Made by a program: the position numbers and the translations under genes
The notes under the pieces: model-generated
What the model saw: only the letters and a program-made list of their open reading frames with translations
Told to the model about the DNA's origin: nothing
Database searches by the model: none
In this document: positions 35,650-46,545 of the stretch, in pieces
Layout of the letters: each line of letters starts with the position of its first letter
Position numbering within the stretch: the first letter of the stretch is position 1
Origin: Ophioderma brevispina
Taxonomy: Eukaryota > Echinodermata > Ophiuroidea > Amphilepidida > Ophiodermatidae
Length of the DNA stretch: 64,000 nt
Reading direction: 5' to 3'
Assembly: GCA_023653785.1 (NCBI GenBank)
Contig: JAMKCH010071762.1
Span: 1 to 64,000, forward strand

Positions 35650-37680
35650 CATTTAGTTTATTTCATCAAAATTACAATACAAAATGAAATCAATAACAAA
35701 AAAATAATACAATGATGGCGGATGATACAACAAAAGGCAAAGCTCTGCAAGCAGCCACACCTATAAAAACAACGCGGCCCCAAACATGTTAAAAACGACA
35801 TAAAACAAACCCCTCAACACCACCCCACACACCTACACAACACACACAAGAATATGTCCAAATGCAGATTAAAAAATACTAAATACACAAACTAAATTTA
35901 ACATAATGTTGAGGCATATCAATAAAAAACCAATATCATAGGATCAAACGTGCATTGCAAAAATATCTTATATTATTTATAAAAAAAAAAAAATTTCTGA
36001 AGATTTCCTAGGTTTGTCTTTTAAGACAGAGTTTGAGTAATGTAGCTTTGAATGTTTTGACGCTTGTGGCCGTTATTATTAAATCATGTGATAACGAGTT
36101 CCATAATTTTGGCCCATTTGTCAGAACAGATTTGTTAGGAATTTCAAGACGATAATTATTTTGTTTCTTGTATTATAGTTGTGAACATTTTTCAAATTTA
36201 CAAATAGAGATCAAATTGATTGTTTTGGTAGCAACCGTGTCTATACTTATTTTATACATGAATATACCAAGTTCTTTGTCGTAAAATCCAAAAAGGTTTA
36301 TTAAGTATTTAGTTATCAAAAAGTTGGTTTGTATGGCCATACGTATGAGCTCATGGGCCAATCCTTAAGGCTTTCTTTTGAATTAAATAATTTAGTCAAG
36401 CATTTGCTTATTTTTGTTAATTATTTATTATGTTTGTTATCAGTTTACAGTGTTTGGTTTTATACTCGGTTCCTATAAGCAGTAGTTTGGTTTTAGATGC
36501 ATTAACGACAATTTGTTGCATTAAACCAGTTATTCACTTCTTGTAGTTCCCTGTGAACAGTATTCATACAATGAGTCAATATAATTATTTGAGTAATATT
36601 ACAGTTGTGTCATCAGAAATAATAAAAATAAATAGCAAATTGCGACAGAATGTGGAACAAATATCATCATATAGATTATAAAGGAGCAATGTTTCCCCAA
36701 TATGGACCCATGTGGGACACCGCAAGTAACTTGTTCATATGATGAATTAACCTTATTATAAGATACATATTGATTCCTATCTGAAAGATAACTAGTAAAC
36801 CAATTATGTGATATTCCTCGAAATCCATAATGATAAAGCTTATCAAGTAAAATATTGTGATCTATGGTATCGAAGGCTTTTGAAAGATCCATAAAAATTC
36901 CTAACGTGTACATATCATTGTCAATTGAATTACTTAAATCTTTAACAAAGTCCAATACTGCCATATAGGTGGCGTGCTTGCTCCTAAATCCATACTGTTT
37001 ATTATACAAAATGTCGTTTCTAATCAAAAAGTCATAACACCTGTTATGCATTATACGCTCAAGGATTTTGGAAAAACAAGGCAACACAGACACAGGACGG
37101 TAATTACCAAAATTTCGGGATTTTCTTTTTTATAGATAGGTACAACTTTGGCTGTTTTTAAAACATTGGGGAAACGCCATTGGTGAGTGAAAGGATACAT
37201 ATAATTTTCAAAGGATACGAAATTTCTTTAGCAACTTGTTTGACAACATTAGATTTAATGTTATCATGACCCGGGCTTTTGTTACCACCAAGTTTTTTGA
37301 TAATTTTAAATATTTCCTCTTCATCTGTCGGTTTCAAATAACATGTGGCACCAAAGTGGGAACTTTTCAGGTATTCATTAAAATCTTTTCCAGTGTGCTT
37401 AATGCTTTTAGCCAGAGTAGGTCCAATATTTGCAAAATAATTGTTAAAATTATCAGCAATTGACTTCGGATCTAATATATTTTTTCCATCGCATACAAAC
37501 TTTTTAGAAATTTGCTTTTTTGGTGACTTGATAAGTGAATTAAGAATTTTCCAAGTATTCTTAATATTATTTTTTCCTTTTCGAGTAGATTGCTAAAGTA
37601 ATTTTGCTTAGCAAGTCTTAATAAGCTATTTAATTTATTTCTATACATTTTAAATTTGAGAATATTATGTTGTCATTTGA
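35650..37680 (-). mobile_element. 5'-truncated non-LTR retrotransposon (CR1/Jockey-like LINE)
   Basis: The minus strand carries the 3' part of a LINE: the end of the endonuclease-RT linker, the reverse transcriptase, a C-terminal segment ending at a stop codon at 36008-36010, and a 3' untranslated region with an AATAAA signal (reverse complement at 35657-35662). The 5' end stops near 37675, upstream of which no LINE protein similarity is visible. Assignment to a CR1/Jockey-type clade rests on motif style, not on a search. Confidence 0.8.
36008..37675 (-). pseudogene. Reverse transcriptase pseudogene of the LINE
   Basis: Read through several frameshifts, the minus strand gives the linker (NNYFANIGP, then LGGNKSPGHDNI), the palm motif AKVVPIYKK, NYRPVSVLPCFSKILERIM, QYGFRSKHAT and the catalytic FMDLSKAFDTIDH. 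It continues with CGVPHGSILG and SDDTTVIL (the DD codons are 36609-36614), then a C-terminal LTNGPKLWNSLSHDL block. The longest intact frame is 164 codons (36599-37093). Frameshifts lie near 37100-37130, between the GSILG and SDD motifs, and near 36360 and 36130. In active relatives the conserved box is GVPQGS and the catalytic box F/YADD; here Q is H and A is S. This copy is inactive. Confidence 0.85.
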
Positions 37681-37779
37681 TAAATGATGTCATTTATGTG
37701 AAATCTGATTTGACAGTACAAGGTTATGTTTATGCATGATGATACTGAAATGATTATTATTAGGATAGGGGAATCTAGC

Positions 37780-38468
37780 TGTGAGTAGTTATATACTGGA
37801 AGGACTCAGGGCCAGTAGTCAGGAGCTAGTATAGTTACAGCTAGCTAGTTTTGATCTCCAATACTGGTAGATCGGTGTAGTACATAGTGCCAGGATTTAT
37901 AATTTATTTGATGTCATCGGAGCTTGATAGCTGAACTGTCTGCTGTCGTCTTTTAAGCCAAAAGAGCTTCAGTTTTTGGAATCAAAAAGGGATTCCAGTT
38001 TGTGGTCCTAAATGAGGACATTAGCGGCAGACTGATGGTAGTAGAATACCTGGATTGTATTGCAGAATACTTGTGTCGTCGAGGAAGTACCCCGTCGCCT
38101 TGAACTGCTGGACATTTATCTTCGGAACTGAGAAGATTCACTTGGAATATACCATGGACTTATGTTAACTTGTACGCTGTCATTTTGGAGTCTTCGCTGT
38201 GAGGACATATCATTGTTGAACTGCAACGCTACTTTTTTGCAGACATACATGAACTGGAAGAACTTTGTGTAAGATTAGAATTGTTAAGTGTAACTTTGAA
38301 TTGTATAGGTAATTGTGTTTTGGACATACCAAATTCTTGATCCAAACTGATTAAAATCATTAAAACAGTGTTATTATATAAAATTCAGATCACTTCTTGT
38401 GCACAAAGCTCATTTGTTTGTGTTTAAAAAGTATTTCTGACCGCTGACGTCTACGAGACATCATAACA
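37780..38468 (+). mobile_element. Solo-LTR-like element, copy 1
   Basis: A 689 bp unit that begins TGTGAG and ends CATAACA, the TG...CA form of an LTR. It matches 51591-52221 (minus) almost end to end: CTGCTGTCGTCTTT, TTGAACTGCTGGACA, GGAGTCTTCGCTGTGAGGAC, AATTGTGTTTTGGACAT, AAAATTCAGATCA, GTATTTCTGACC, then the terminus. The flanking five bases do not match each other, so the target duplication is lost or the ends are slightly misplaced. No gag-pol frames adjoin it. Confidence 0.65.
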
Positions 38469-39033
38469 ATACAAACACATAGGTCATCGCTTTTGACAAA
38501 GTAAAAATTCAAAATGATCGAAAGATTTCAAAATGGTCGCCACAAACGCTCAATACACTTATGGATTACCGTATGTTTAATCTTAAGGATATGATCGTAA
38601 GGTAACTGAAGCATTGTTGACTTATTGTTGAACTACAACCAGAAAACTTACAGAGCTATATTTCTTTCTCAAATGGCGACTAAAAAGATTTCAAGATGGC
38701 TGACAATTACAATTGTCCCCATATATTTTCTGGCAGTGGTTCATCAATAATATAATATTGCATCGTTAAAATTTCTTTTGCATTCTGATTATCTGTATTT
38801 GATCTGAAATTAGCCCATTAAAATATAAATATCAAGCTTGAGGAAAATGCAAAATGATTATGAAAAGGTAAAATGATAAAATTAATATTTATATTAAGCG
38901 GCCATTCTTAATTATTTTAGTTTAAGTTCTTTTTAAATTTCATGATCAACATAGTGAAAGTTTATATATGCCTTCGTACATTAAAGCGAGTTTTTGCGTG
39001 TATTTAATAATTTTTATCCTAATTTTTCGTCAA
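38469..39033. other. Unassigned DNA
   Basis: AT-rich, with several AAAATGG(T/C)CG-type words; no gene recognised. Confidence 0.35.
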
Positions 39034-39333
39034 AATTGGTATTTTGGACGCCATTTTGAATGAAAAATCAGGTGGCCCAAATGCTTCTTTTAAACAATTT
39101 AGTTATGCAAAAAACACTAGCGAATATGTGAAAGGAAACTGGATTTGTTATGATCTGGAATAACAAATCTTGTTGCAACTAAACCAGTTTCCTGTCACAT
39201 TTTCAGAAAGTGTTGTACATCCCAGTAGTGCTTTTATGTTGCATAACTATATAATTTAAAAGCTTTTTAAGCCACCCTCTTTTTTCTCCTGATTTTTTAC
39301 TTAAAAAAATAAATGGCGACCAAAATACCAATT
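39034..39333. mobile_element. Foldback element, about 140 bp arms
   Basis: Left arm AATTGGTATTTTGGACGCCA through ATCAGG, TAGTTATGCA and GAAACTGG to about 39160. The right arm is its reverse complement (CCAGTTTCCTGTCACATTTT ... ATGGCGACCAAAATACCAAT). Ends given by the loss of symmetry. Confidence 0.65.
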
Positions 39334-40688
39334 CCATTAATGGACCAAACATTTTGTGTCCAACTCCCGAATATTATTTTTGTGTATAATTAAATAATGT
39401 AAAATGTAATTATATAAATTATATCTGTGGAAACTAGTGTTTTGCAATAAGTATGACTTATCCGATTGACCCAGCTCTATGTGGACTGCTGTGTGGGAAA
39501 TTAGTGAGTTATTGAACATGTTGGAAGATTTTCGCAGTCAGAGAACAATAGGAGCACAGTGTCATTATCTTGTTCATTCTAAGAACTGTACAGAGATTCT
39601 TTGTTGACAGAGGAAGCAAGATTTCCAGGAACAATGGACGTTGGGTAAATTCTATGTCAAAACACAGGATGTGGACTTCCTCCAATAAATTAATACGGAT
39701 TGTTAAGGATTGCGACCTTTTCAACTTGTCGTTGCACGTTTTGTTACATCATGGGAGATCTGCTGAGAACAAATTCAGGTGTAAGTCATTCGCCAGATGA
39801 CAAGCTCCGAGTGTAGATTTCTCAAACAGGATTTGGAGAAATGTAACATTTGAAATATAGAATCTTATCGTTCTTTCTGGAAATCTCGAAAGTCACCAGA
39901 ATCGTCAGAGCTGCAGAAAATTTGGTGTCTTTGGAAAAAAAGCTTAACGAGCAGGACTTGTCTACACCAATGAGGACTCTATAGAAAGAGTTCACCTTTA
40001 ACGCACTGAGTACCTGTATGGACTATTATTATACCAAGCTGCAGTTATACTTCAAGTATTTCTCCAAGTCTACGAGCGTATACGTTTACAAATTAATCGG
40101 CCGGTCTAGCGAAAAAGGACTTTTGCGATAATGCGAAACTACTGAACTGTACCAGCAAGAATTGCGTCACCAAGATTTTTGTGGACCCGATTCCTTAGAC
40201 TTTGGTGCGCACCCAAACTAGACTGTCCCCCAGTCTCGGCTCTGTCTCTGGGTTTAGAGCGCACTTGGTTAAAAGATAATAATGTTAAACTAAAAACGTG
40301 AAGACTTATCAGCTTGCTATCCTTTGGACAGCTCTGGACATGCCGATCCTATACCGTGCCCTCTATTATACCAACCAACTTATCCACAGAACGTGGATTG
40401 CACAGGGCTCCTGGAATTAACACTAACCGGGACTAGCCCGGGGAGTAGCCACGGGCATGGGTTGAAGAGTCTAGTGTATTTTCAGTCGCTTAGCGTTTTC
40501 ATCAACGTGGACCCGAGGGAGAGTCTACACCCAAACAGAACTTTGTTGAACTTTCACTATTTTAATGAGATGTTGTGTGTGTAATTGTAAATAGGTAATA
40601 AATATAATAATTTTTGTACGTTGTTACAATTTGTGTATTTTGTGATTGATTCATACCAGATTTCATTTATGTATTAAAATCTATGGCC
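39334..40688. other. Unassigned DNA containing a stem-loop motif
   Basis: No frame with a recognisable domain was found; the 86-codon frame at 40324-40584 is of unknown significance. An AATAAA word is at about 40598. The interval around 39480-40620 has slightly higher GC and may be an uncharacterised repeat or LTR. Confidence 0.3.
40205..40264 (+). repeat. Conserved stem-loop motif, copy 2
   Basis: TAGACTGTCCCCCAGTCTCG then GCTCTGTCT matches 34395-34423. Inner hairpin AGACTG (40220-40225) with CAGTCT (40231-40236); outer stem GTGCGC (40205-40210) with GCGCAC (40259-40264). Confidence 0.5.
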
Positions 40689-40839
40689 GGTATTCACAAA
40701 AGCGGGTTAACTTTAACCCAGGGTTAAACAGGGTTTAACCCACGATCATGGGTTAAATTCATGTTATTCTCTTTAACCCAGGGTTTTTAAAAGTAAACAC
40801 TGGGTTAAAGTTAGTTAACCCGCTTTTGTGAATACCAGC
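40686..40839. mobile_element. Palindromic MITE
   Basis: Starts GGTATTCACAAAAGCGGGTT then AACTTTAACCCAG, and ends with the inverted copy (CTGGGTTAAAG, TTAACCCGCTTTTGTGAATA then CC). Further GGTTTAACCC words lie inside. No convincing target duplication could be fixed. Confidence 0.75.
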
Positions 40840-41630
40840 ATTGTTTTGAATGTAATATCGATCAAGTCAATTGTTTTTTGAACCACAGGAGGTTGTTTTT
40901 TGACCTTGGGTCCTGTTAATCCACTAATTAACTTATTAAGGACTTGGCTGATTTTATTATTTTTTGGTTTTGAAAAGAAGCGCATTTAAAATCCAGACAA
41001 TTATCAAGAAAATCGAAGAAAAAATCTAATGCGCAAAGCGGCTAGCGTGAAAACAAATTTTTTCGGGTCCAAAGGAACCCTCCCCTTGGTTACTTTTAAG
41101 TGACATTTAAAAGTGTTAAACACGTTATTGGATTGTTTTCTTGAAAGCTATAACATTTTATTTTATTGATTTAGATTCTTAGGGTGTTAGGAATAATTTA
41201 ACGAAATTCTGCACATGTCAAGACTACTCTAAGACATTAATATTACTGAAAGGAAAAAAAAGAACAACATTGATTGGTTTACAAATTAATGGTCAATCTG
41301 AACCGAAAAACTACCATTTCGTTTCACATTTTCTCCACCACGATGCTGAATATGTTAACTAACTGCTCCTGTGAGTTGACAACGATAAAATTAATTATAT
41401 ATAACAATAAATTGGGCGCTTGATACAGTCTACTATTTTGGTGCCTTTTCCAAACCGTGTTTTGATTTTTTCTCTTGATTTCTACAGGGAGGAGTGGCGA
41501 ACCCCCACAGCAACATTATATATGATGGAGTCTGGCCCAAATGCCAAAGACAGAGATATGGGCACTCCGCCTGCGGGCGCACCATAGGACAGTGAGGGTG
41601 GATCCAGAGGCCCTACTCGTAACTTCTAAT
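40840..41630. other. Unassigned DNA
   Basis: No gene or repeat recognised. Confidence 0.35.
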
Positions 41631-41961
41631 TAAAGGTGCTTGTTCCGATTTTTGTCTATCGTGTTCTTTACTTGATATGAGAGCCTGACACTTGTACACA
41701 CTGACTATGAAGTTAGCGGGAAACAGACTTGCGGTTTTGATGCTAGACGCGATAATGCATAGTGCAACGCCCTATTCACTACTGTGCTAATATTGATGGT
41801 TAACCACTAAAACGGTAGTTTTTTATCTATATCTTGAGAAAGAAATGGATTTGAAAGTTGAAATTTCAGGACAACAATGAGAAAAATACGGCCTTTCATC
41901 TGATATCAAAATTTATACTACTTCCGGTTAATCCCAAAGACGATCGGAACAAGCACCTTTA
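41631..41961. mobile_element. TA-flanked MITE
   Basis: The element at 41633-41959 begins AAGGTGCTTGTTCCGAT and ends ATCGGAACAAGCACCTT, a perfect 17 bp inverted repeat, with TA outside each end. The TA duplication and an AAGGTGC start are shared with the MITE at 2145-2372. No frame. Confidence 0.8.
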
Positions 41962-43849
41962 AATCTACTAATAAATTAACTACTAATTCTATTTGGATTT
42001 TTTTCCACCCAGAAGCGTGTTCGAAACTTAAAATCATTACAAAAATTGGAAAAACAATATTTCAATATAAAATTCCGGCTTACATTTTGATGGGGTAAAA
42101 AGTTCAATATTTACAACGCAAAACCGAATCGCAGTTTGGTTGGGTTCCTGGAACGCCCTTACCCACTTAAGTGTTAAAGGAATCTGAACAGCGGGGAATC
42201 AAAATGAGTTTGCCAAATGAAATGTGATATCATTGCTTTAATTGGGAAACTATGTTTTGTCCTGGTTGTATTTCTTATACCGCGCACATAACAAGCGTAG
42301 TTTTAATAATAAAAATGTTTACACTAAATCATGATATATGAAATAACAATACCTAACGTCTTACACTTTAATAGACAAATTAATTTCATAGGAGGGAATA
42401 ATATGTTTTACACAAAAGTAATGAAATGAACAAACGTTTGTTCTTGCATAAAAGCAAACTTGGCAGCGTTTCTGTAATTGCCTCAAAAGAAACATTTCAA
42501 ACATGCATAACTAAAATCTCCCGTTTACATGAGATGAATCGGGCGCCCTAAATGAAACTTGTGTTTACTCTTATATTATTTGCCAAGAAAAAAAAATCAA
42601 TTTATGTTATGCTCAAAGTAAGACGTCTTTAGATCCCCAAACGACTAAAGGAAGCCGAAAATAAACCAACCATCCTTTGCCTGACTCGAATCACACGTAA
42701 TACGATACTTTCCAACTAATTACCTAGGTAAAACTAGCAGTTTGTTTGTATTATTGTAACCTACAAATTTGTGTTTCCATTCCACCATTTCTGTTTGAAT
42801 AATATTTGTTCAGTAAAGAGAAACAGCGTATCGTTTGCTGTTGTCTATTGTAGAAGGCGCGTCATGGGTTGGGAAAACTCCCCAGGTATTCCCTTTTTTG
42901 CGGTAATTTTCAAATTGCTTTGACTAAAAATAACAAAAATTCTGTGAAGAAAACGGGCGTGTAAAAGGCTGCCTTTATGCTTCTTCTTCGAAGAAGATCA
43001 CATTATTTGCGTTGTGTAAAAACTGCTGGGGATATTCTTGATAAGTTAAACAGTTGGTCAAAATAATGACACAAAATTCACAAAATAAATTTAATAATCA
43101 TATTTACTTGAAAATCACAACGTGTACAGAACACTTGATATAAACAAGCTTTGTCGCCAATATATACAGAGTCAAGCAATAATTACAATACGTGATTTTT
43201 TCACAAATATGAAGATCCACTTAACAGAATTATATCTTCTCGAAAGTTCAGAACCTACTCATTCTTTCATGCCTCAGTGAATGATGTGAATGATGTGCAT
43301 ATTTTAATATGATTAAACTTGAAATTTGTCCGTTGCAAAACATATTAAACTACCTTACAATTTTTCACGTTACACGTGCTTTCCAATATTTTATAATCGA
43401 TGATTCCTGTAATCCAAGCTCGCGGGAAAGTAAGTATTCAAATTTGTACTATAATACAATTCTTACTCCTCGCATCTTTTTTTCCTCTCCGTTTACATGA
43501 ATATCTCATCCACTTATTTTTCCTCAAACTTACTTAAATGCAGCCGAGGATTCCTTAATGGTTTTATCGAGTAAATGAATGAACCAAAAAAGAATTCTAA
43601 ATATGCGAAGACGTGCCCGTAAGTCAGGCTCTACCTTCTTCGTTACTATGCAAAAATAATACTGCTTAATACAGTAAAAACGAACTTTCACTGACGATCA
43701 AATACAATACACGTTATTTAACCGAAATATCCATCCAAATTTGACCGCATTGAGCTTTCAAATAGATCGCGCACTTATACAGGTGGCAGCAATACGTTGT
43801 TTCACATGAATCATAGCTTTGCAAAGAAAAACATAGACTGCTTCCACAG
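41962..43849. other. Unassigned DNA downstream of the Ig gene
   Basis: No second gene recognised. The part nearest the stop codon probably contains the 3' untranslated region of the Ig gene; ATTAAA (minus strand) occurs near 43090, but no polyadenylation site can be assigned with confidence. Confidence 0.35.
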
Positions 43850-45103
43850 TTAAGGCGCATCATAACGCCCTGTAGTGTTTCTATTAGGTAGAGTCTCGTC
43901 TTCATTGGGTCTCTTCAATTTTACCAGAGACATGTAAACTCTATCGTCAATTTGCCGCCTTTGTATCTCATCGTAAATTTTCCCGACAGGTTGCCCTGTG
44001 TACTTGCGGGTGACAGGCATCTTACGGTATCGTAAAAATAAAGTTACCACTGAAATAAAGAAAATAACAGCCATGAAAATAGCGGCTACGGTGGCTATAA
44101 TCCAGAATAACACAGGTGATCTTAAAACGGAGCACCGTTGTTCGCAGTTAAATCGGTTTGTTGTATTTAAAGGATCGGTGATTACTATGGTGTTTTGATG
44201 AATGCTTTGCGATTCGTCTGTAGGGTAAATTCCGTCAACAGGGTTTGGTAAAACGATAAATGGTCCAACGTGGCACGACTGTGCCTTACCCGGAAATGCT
44301 GGACTTGTGATCTGACAAACAAAAAGTAAACGTGATGGCTTCATTGTCACTTTGAACTGTAACACTGATGTAATGATATCTTTGCCAATGTACTGTTGTG
44401 AACTCAGAGTATTTTGCGTTCTGCTCTCATGCCATTTGATATTCACAATGGGGTTACTTATATGCGAGCTGCAATTCATAGTTAGCAGTGTCCCTGCATA
44501 AACGTGGACTGGGACCTGGACATTCTCAGACGGGTTACACCTCGGATTTGATTCGGAAGGAAAATACAATGTTTGAAGTTCTATAGTGTCAGACGGGAGA
44601 TCCGACGTTCCTTCGGTATCAATAATTTTACAAGTGTACTCTCCTTCGTCCTCTCTAGAAACATCCATGATTGACAGAAAATACACCGTTGAGCCGTCAC
44701 CCATTTGTCTTTGCGCCAAAAATACACGATTTTCTTGCAGGTGCAAAACGTCGTTTAAGAAAATCCTTTTCTTCTGGGCCCCTTGTTTTCGAATAAGCGT
44801 AACCTCCTGGCCACTCTTCAAATTCCACACCTGGCAATGGAATGCAAAGATTGCGCCATGCTCTACAGGGTTGACGGGGGCTGTTGCTGAAATGCTTGTT
44901 TCAGCTGTAGCGGCATTCCTGAAATAGTTGATAAATAAAAGAACGGCCGTAGACAGAGATAATATGTAATACATTTTGGCCTGCGGCAAAATCACAACTG
45001 TGAAGTAAAAGACGCTTGACGCTCGTGGCAAAACTTGGAGAGATGACAGTTTGTTGAAGTCGAAGGTTGACACTTTAGTTGCTCTTTTCGAAACATATTC
45101 CAT
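43850..45103 (-). CDS. Type I transmembrane protein with two Ig domains and ITAM-like tail
   Basis: Uninterrupted frame of 417 codons, by far the longest here. Residue numbers count from the first ATG; ATG 44 (44972-44974) is the likelier start because it has A at -3 and opens a hydrophobic signal peptide (44-67), whereas the first ATG has a weak context. Ig domain 1 (about 72-165) has Cys90 and the DEGEYTC box ending at Cys158; the core Trp is replaced by Leu103 in VTLIRK. Ig domain 2 (about 189-280) has Cys211, Trp224 and Cys263, with Cys189 and Cys277 perhaps forming an extra bridge. Cys320 and Cys324 lie before the membrane helix (331-357). N-glycosylation motifs: Asn210 and Asn313. The 60-residue tail has Tyr377 (YDEI) and Tyr390 (YMSL) separated by nine residues after the first Ile, fitting the ITAM pattern. 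Likely a cell-surface receptor or adhesion protein; ligand and pathway are unknown. Lack of introns is unusual for the family and may mean a retrogene. Confidence 0.85.
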   Translation of the reverse strand: MEYVSKRATKVSTFDFNKLSSLQVLPRASSVFYFTVVILPQAKMYYILSLSTAVLLFINYFRNAATAETSISATAPVNPVEHGAIFAFHCQVWNLKSGQEVTLIRKQGAQKKRIFLNDVLHLQENRVFLAQRQMGDGSTVYFLSIMDVSREDEGEYTCKIIDTEGTSDLPSDTIELQTLYFPSESNPRCNPSENVQVPVHVYAGTLLTMNCSSHISNPIVNIKWHESRTQNTLSSQQYIGKDIITSVLQFKVTMKPSRLLFVCQITSPAFPGKAQSCHVGPFIVLPNPVDGIYPTDESQSIHQNTIVITDPLNTTNRFNCEQRCSVLRSPVLFWIIATVAAIFMAVIFFISVVTLFLRYRKMPVTRKYTGQPVGKIYDEIQRRQIDDRVYMSLVKLKRPNEDETLPNRNTTGRYDAP

Positions 45104-45286
45104 TAAACAAAAATTCCAAGTCTCTTTTGCTTCACTTTACAAGTTTAAAAAGATTGCCGAATCGCGCTTCTTCCAATTTCCTTCCTTGGGTGTAGTATAA
45201 ATAGTATCACGTAAGTAAGTGTTGAGGAAGTATATATTACTTCTTAAACAAAATTTTGCCACTTTCTGTTGACGTTTGATCCCTTG

Positions 45287-45292
45287 TTTATA
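45287..45292 (-). promoter_or_regulatory. Possible TATA box upstream of the Ig gene
   Basis: TATAAA on the minus strand about 185 bp before the first ATG and 315 bp before the preferred ATG. In AT-rich DNA such a hexamer is common by chance, so this is only a candidate. Confidence 0.2.
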
Positions 45293-46466
45293 CTCGTAAC
45301 GCTGTGGCACATTTGATTTTGGAGTAACCAGGATATAGCGATGCGTGGTGAACCAGCACAATTTGATGAAAAGTGCTCCTTCCTAACCCATCACGGCGAC
45401 TACGTCATCCCATGTCAATACTGACGAAGTCATGACACGACTAGTATTGAGTGCAGTTATAGCTGGCAGCTTATATAGATCGAGACTTCAAGTTGACACA
45501 AAAATAACGCACTGCAATTTCAATGTACATATGGTTTTTGCCGAAGATGTTGACTCTGATGAAACACTTAAGTTCCCGGGTATACACACACCGCGTGACT
45601 TTCTCAAAGAGCACGCCGCCTTCTGGTGGCCTTTGGGTACATTAATATTGATAATTTGAAATGCAGCCAGAAACCGTTCACTATCGGCATATAATAAGAA
45701 GGAAGAACGGGAGGAAAAGAATTGAAGGAAAAGAGACGATATTTCATATGAGAATTGGTGACGCATATGAGAGCAAAAGTGAAAATGTTATAAGGCACCG
45801 ATGATGAAATTAGCAATTGAAAGGAGATAAAATAAGATTTTGTAGCTTTGTTAAATGCTGTCAGAATAACACGATGCACTTTACATTGTTGCATGAAAGT
45901 AACAACAACCTTCTGAAAGTGTAATGACATGCTTATTATTCAAGTGCCATTTCTTCTTTTTTCAACGTTGTGCAAATTGCTTTTTGACAGTTACAAGAGG
46001 GTGCTAAAGTATAGTGATATTTATATGGATATTTCAGTGTATTTGGCTCTTGTGCAATGGTACTTCTCTATTTGAATATTAGAAAATTATTAACAACATA
46101 TTTTAAGTGTGGATTTAAATTTGAAAAACAATCATCATGTACATGCAGGGAAACATATACGTATTATTCTTTGAATTTTTAAGTGTGTGCGTCTCGGTTA
46201 ACGTGTATGTATGGATGTATGTATCTGTGTATACTTGTTACTATTTGTGATATATCTTCCCGTTTTCCCGCCTTTGTATTCCACCGAATAAAGCGTTGTC
46301 ATACGTATGTAATCTCGCTTAAACCCGTTTATCAAAACGGTACAATATCAGGTGTACTTTTATAATATATTTCCGAGGACCAAATACGACATAAATTGTC
46401 ATCGTTAATATTATTCCGTCATTACAATATCATCGAAAGTATATAGTAGCCAAGGTTTTCTGTGCG
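45293..46466. other. Unassigned DNA
   Basis: A 75-codon plus-strand frame at 45432-45659 has no recognisable domain and overlaps another frame on the minus strand; it is not called as a gene. Confidence 0.35.
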
Positions 46467-46545
46467 CGTGTCTGTGTGTGTGCGAGCGAGTGCGTATGTT
46501 TTTGTGTGTGTTTGTATTGTGTGTGTGTGTGTGTGCACGCGAGTG
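46467..46545 (+). repeat. (GT)n-rich microsatellite
   Basis: Interrupted GT tract (GTGTGTGTGCGAGCG ... TTGTGTGTGTTTGTATT ... a run of nine GT). The following 198-codon frame begins inside it. Confidence 0.85.

Noticed and set aside
43990..44080. ITIM reading of the Ig-protein tail
   Set aside because: The residues two before Tyr377 and Tyr390 are Lys and Arg, not the hydrophobic or Ser residue of the ITIM consensus; the paired ITAM-like spacing fits better.
44586..44927. 113-codon plus-strand frame antisense to the Ig gene
   Set aside because: It is a shadow of the real minus-strand coding frame.
45432..45659. 75-codon frame divergent from the Ig gene
   Set aside because: No domain, no conservation evidence, and overlapped by equally long minus-strand frames.
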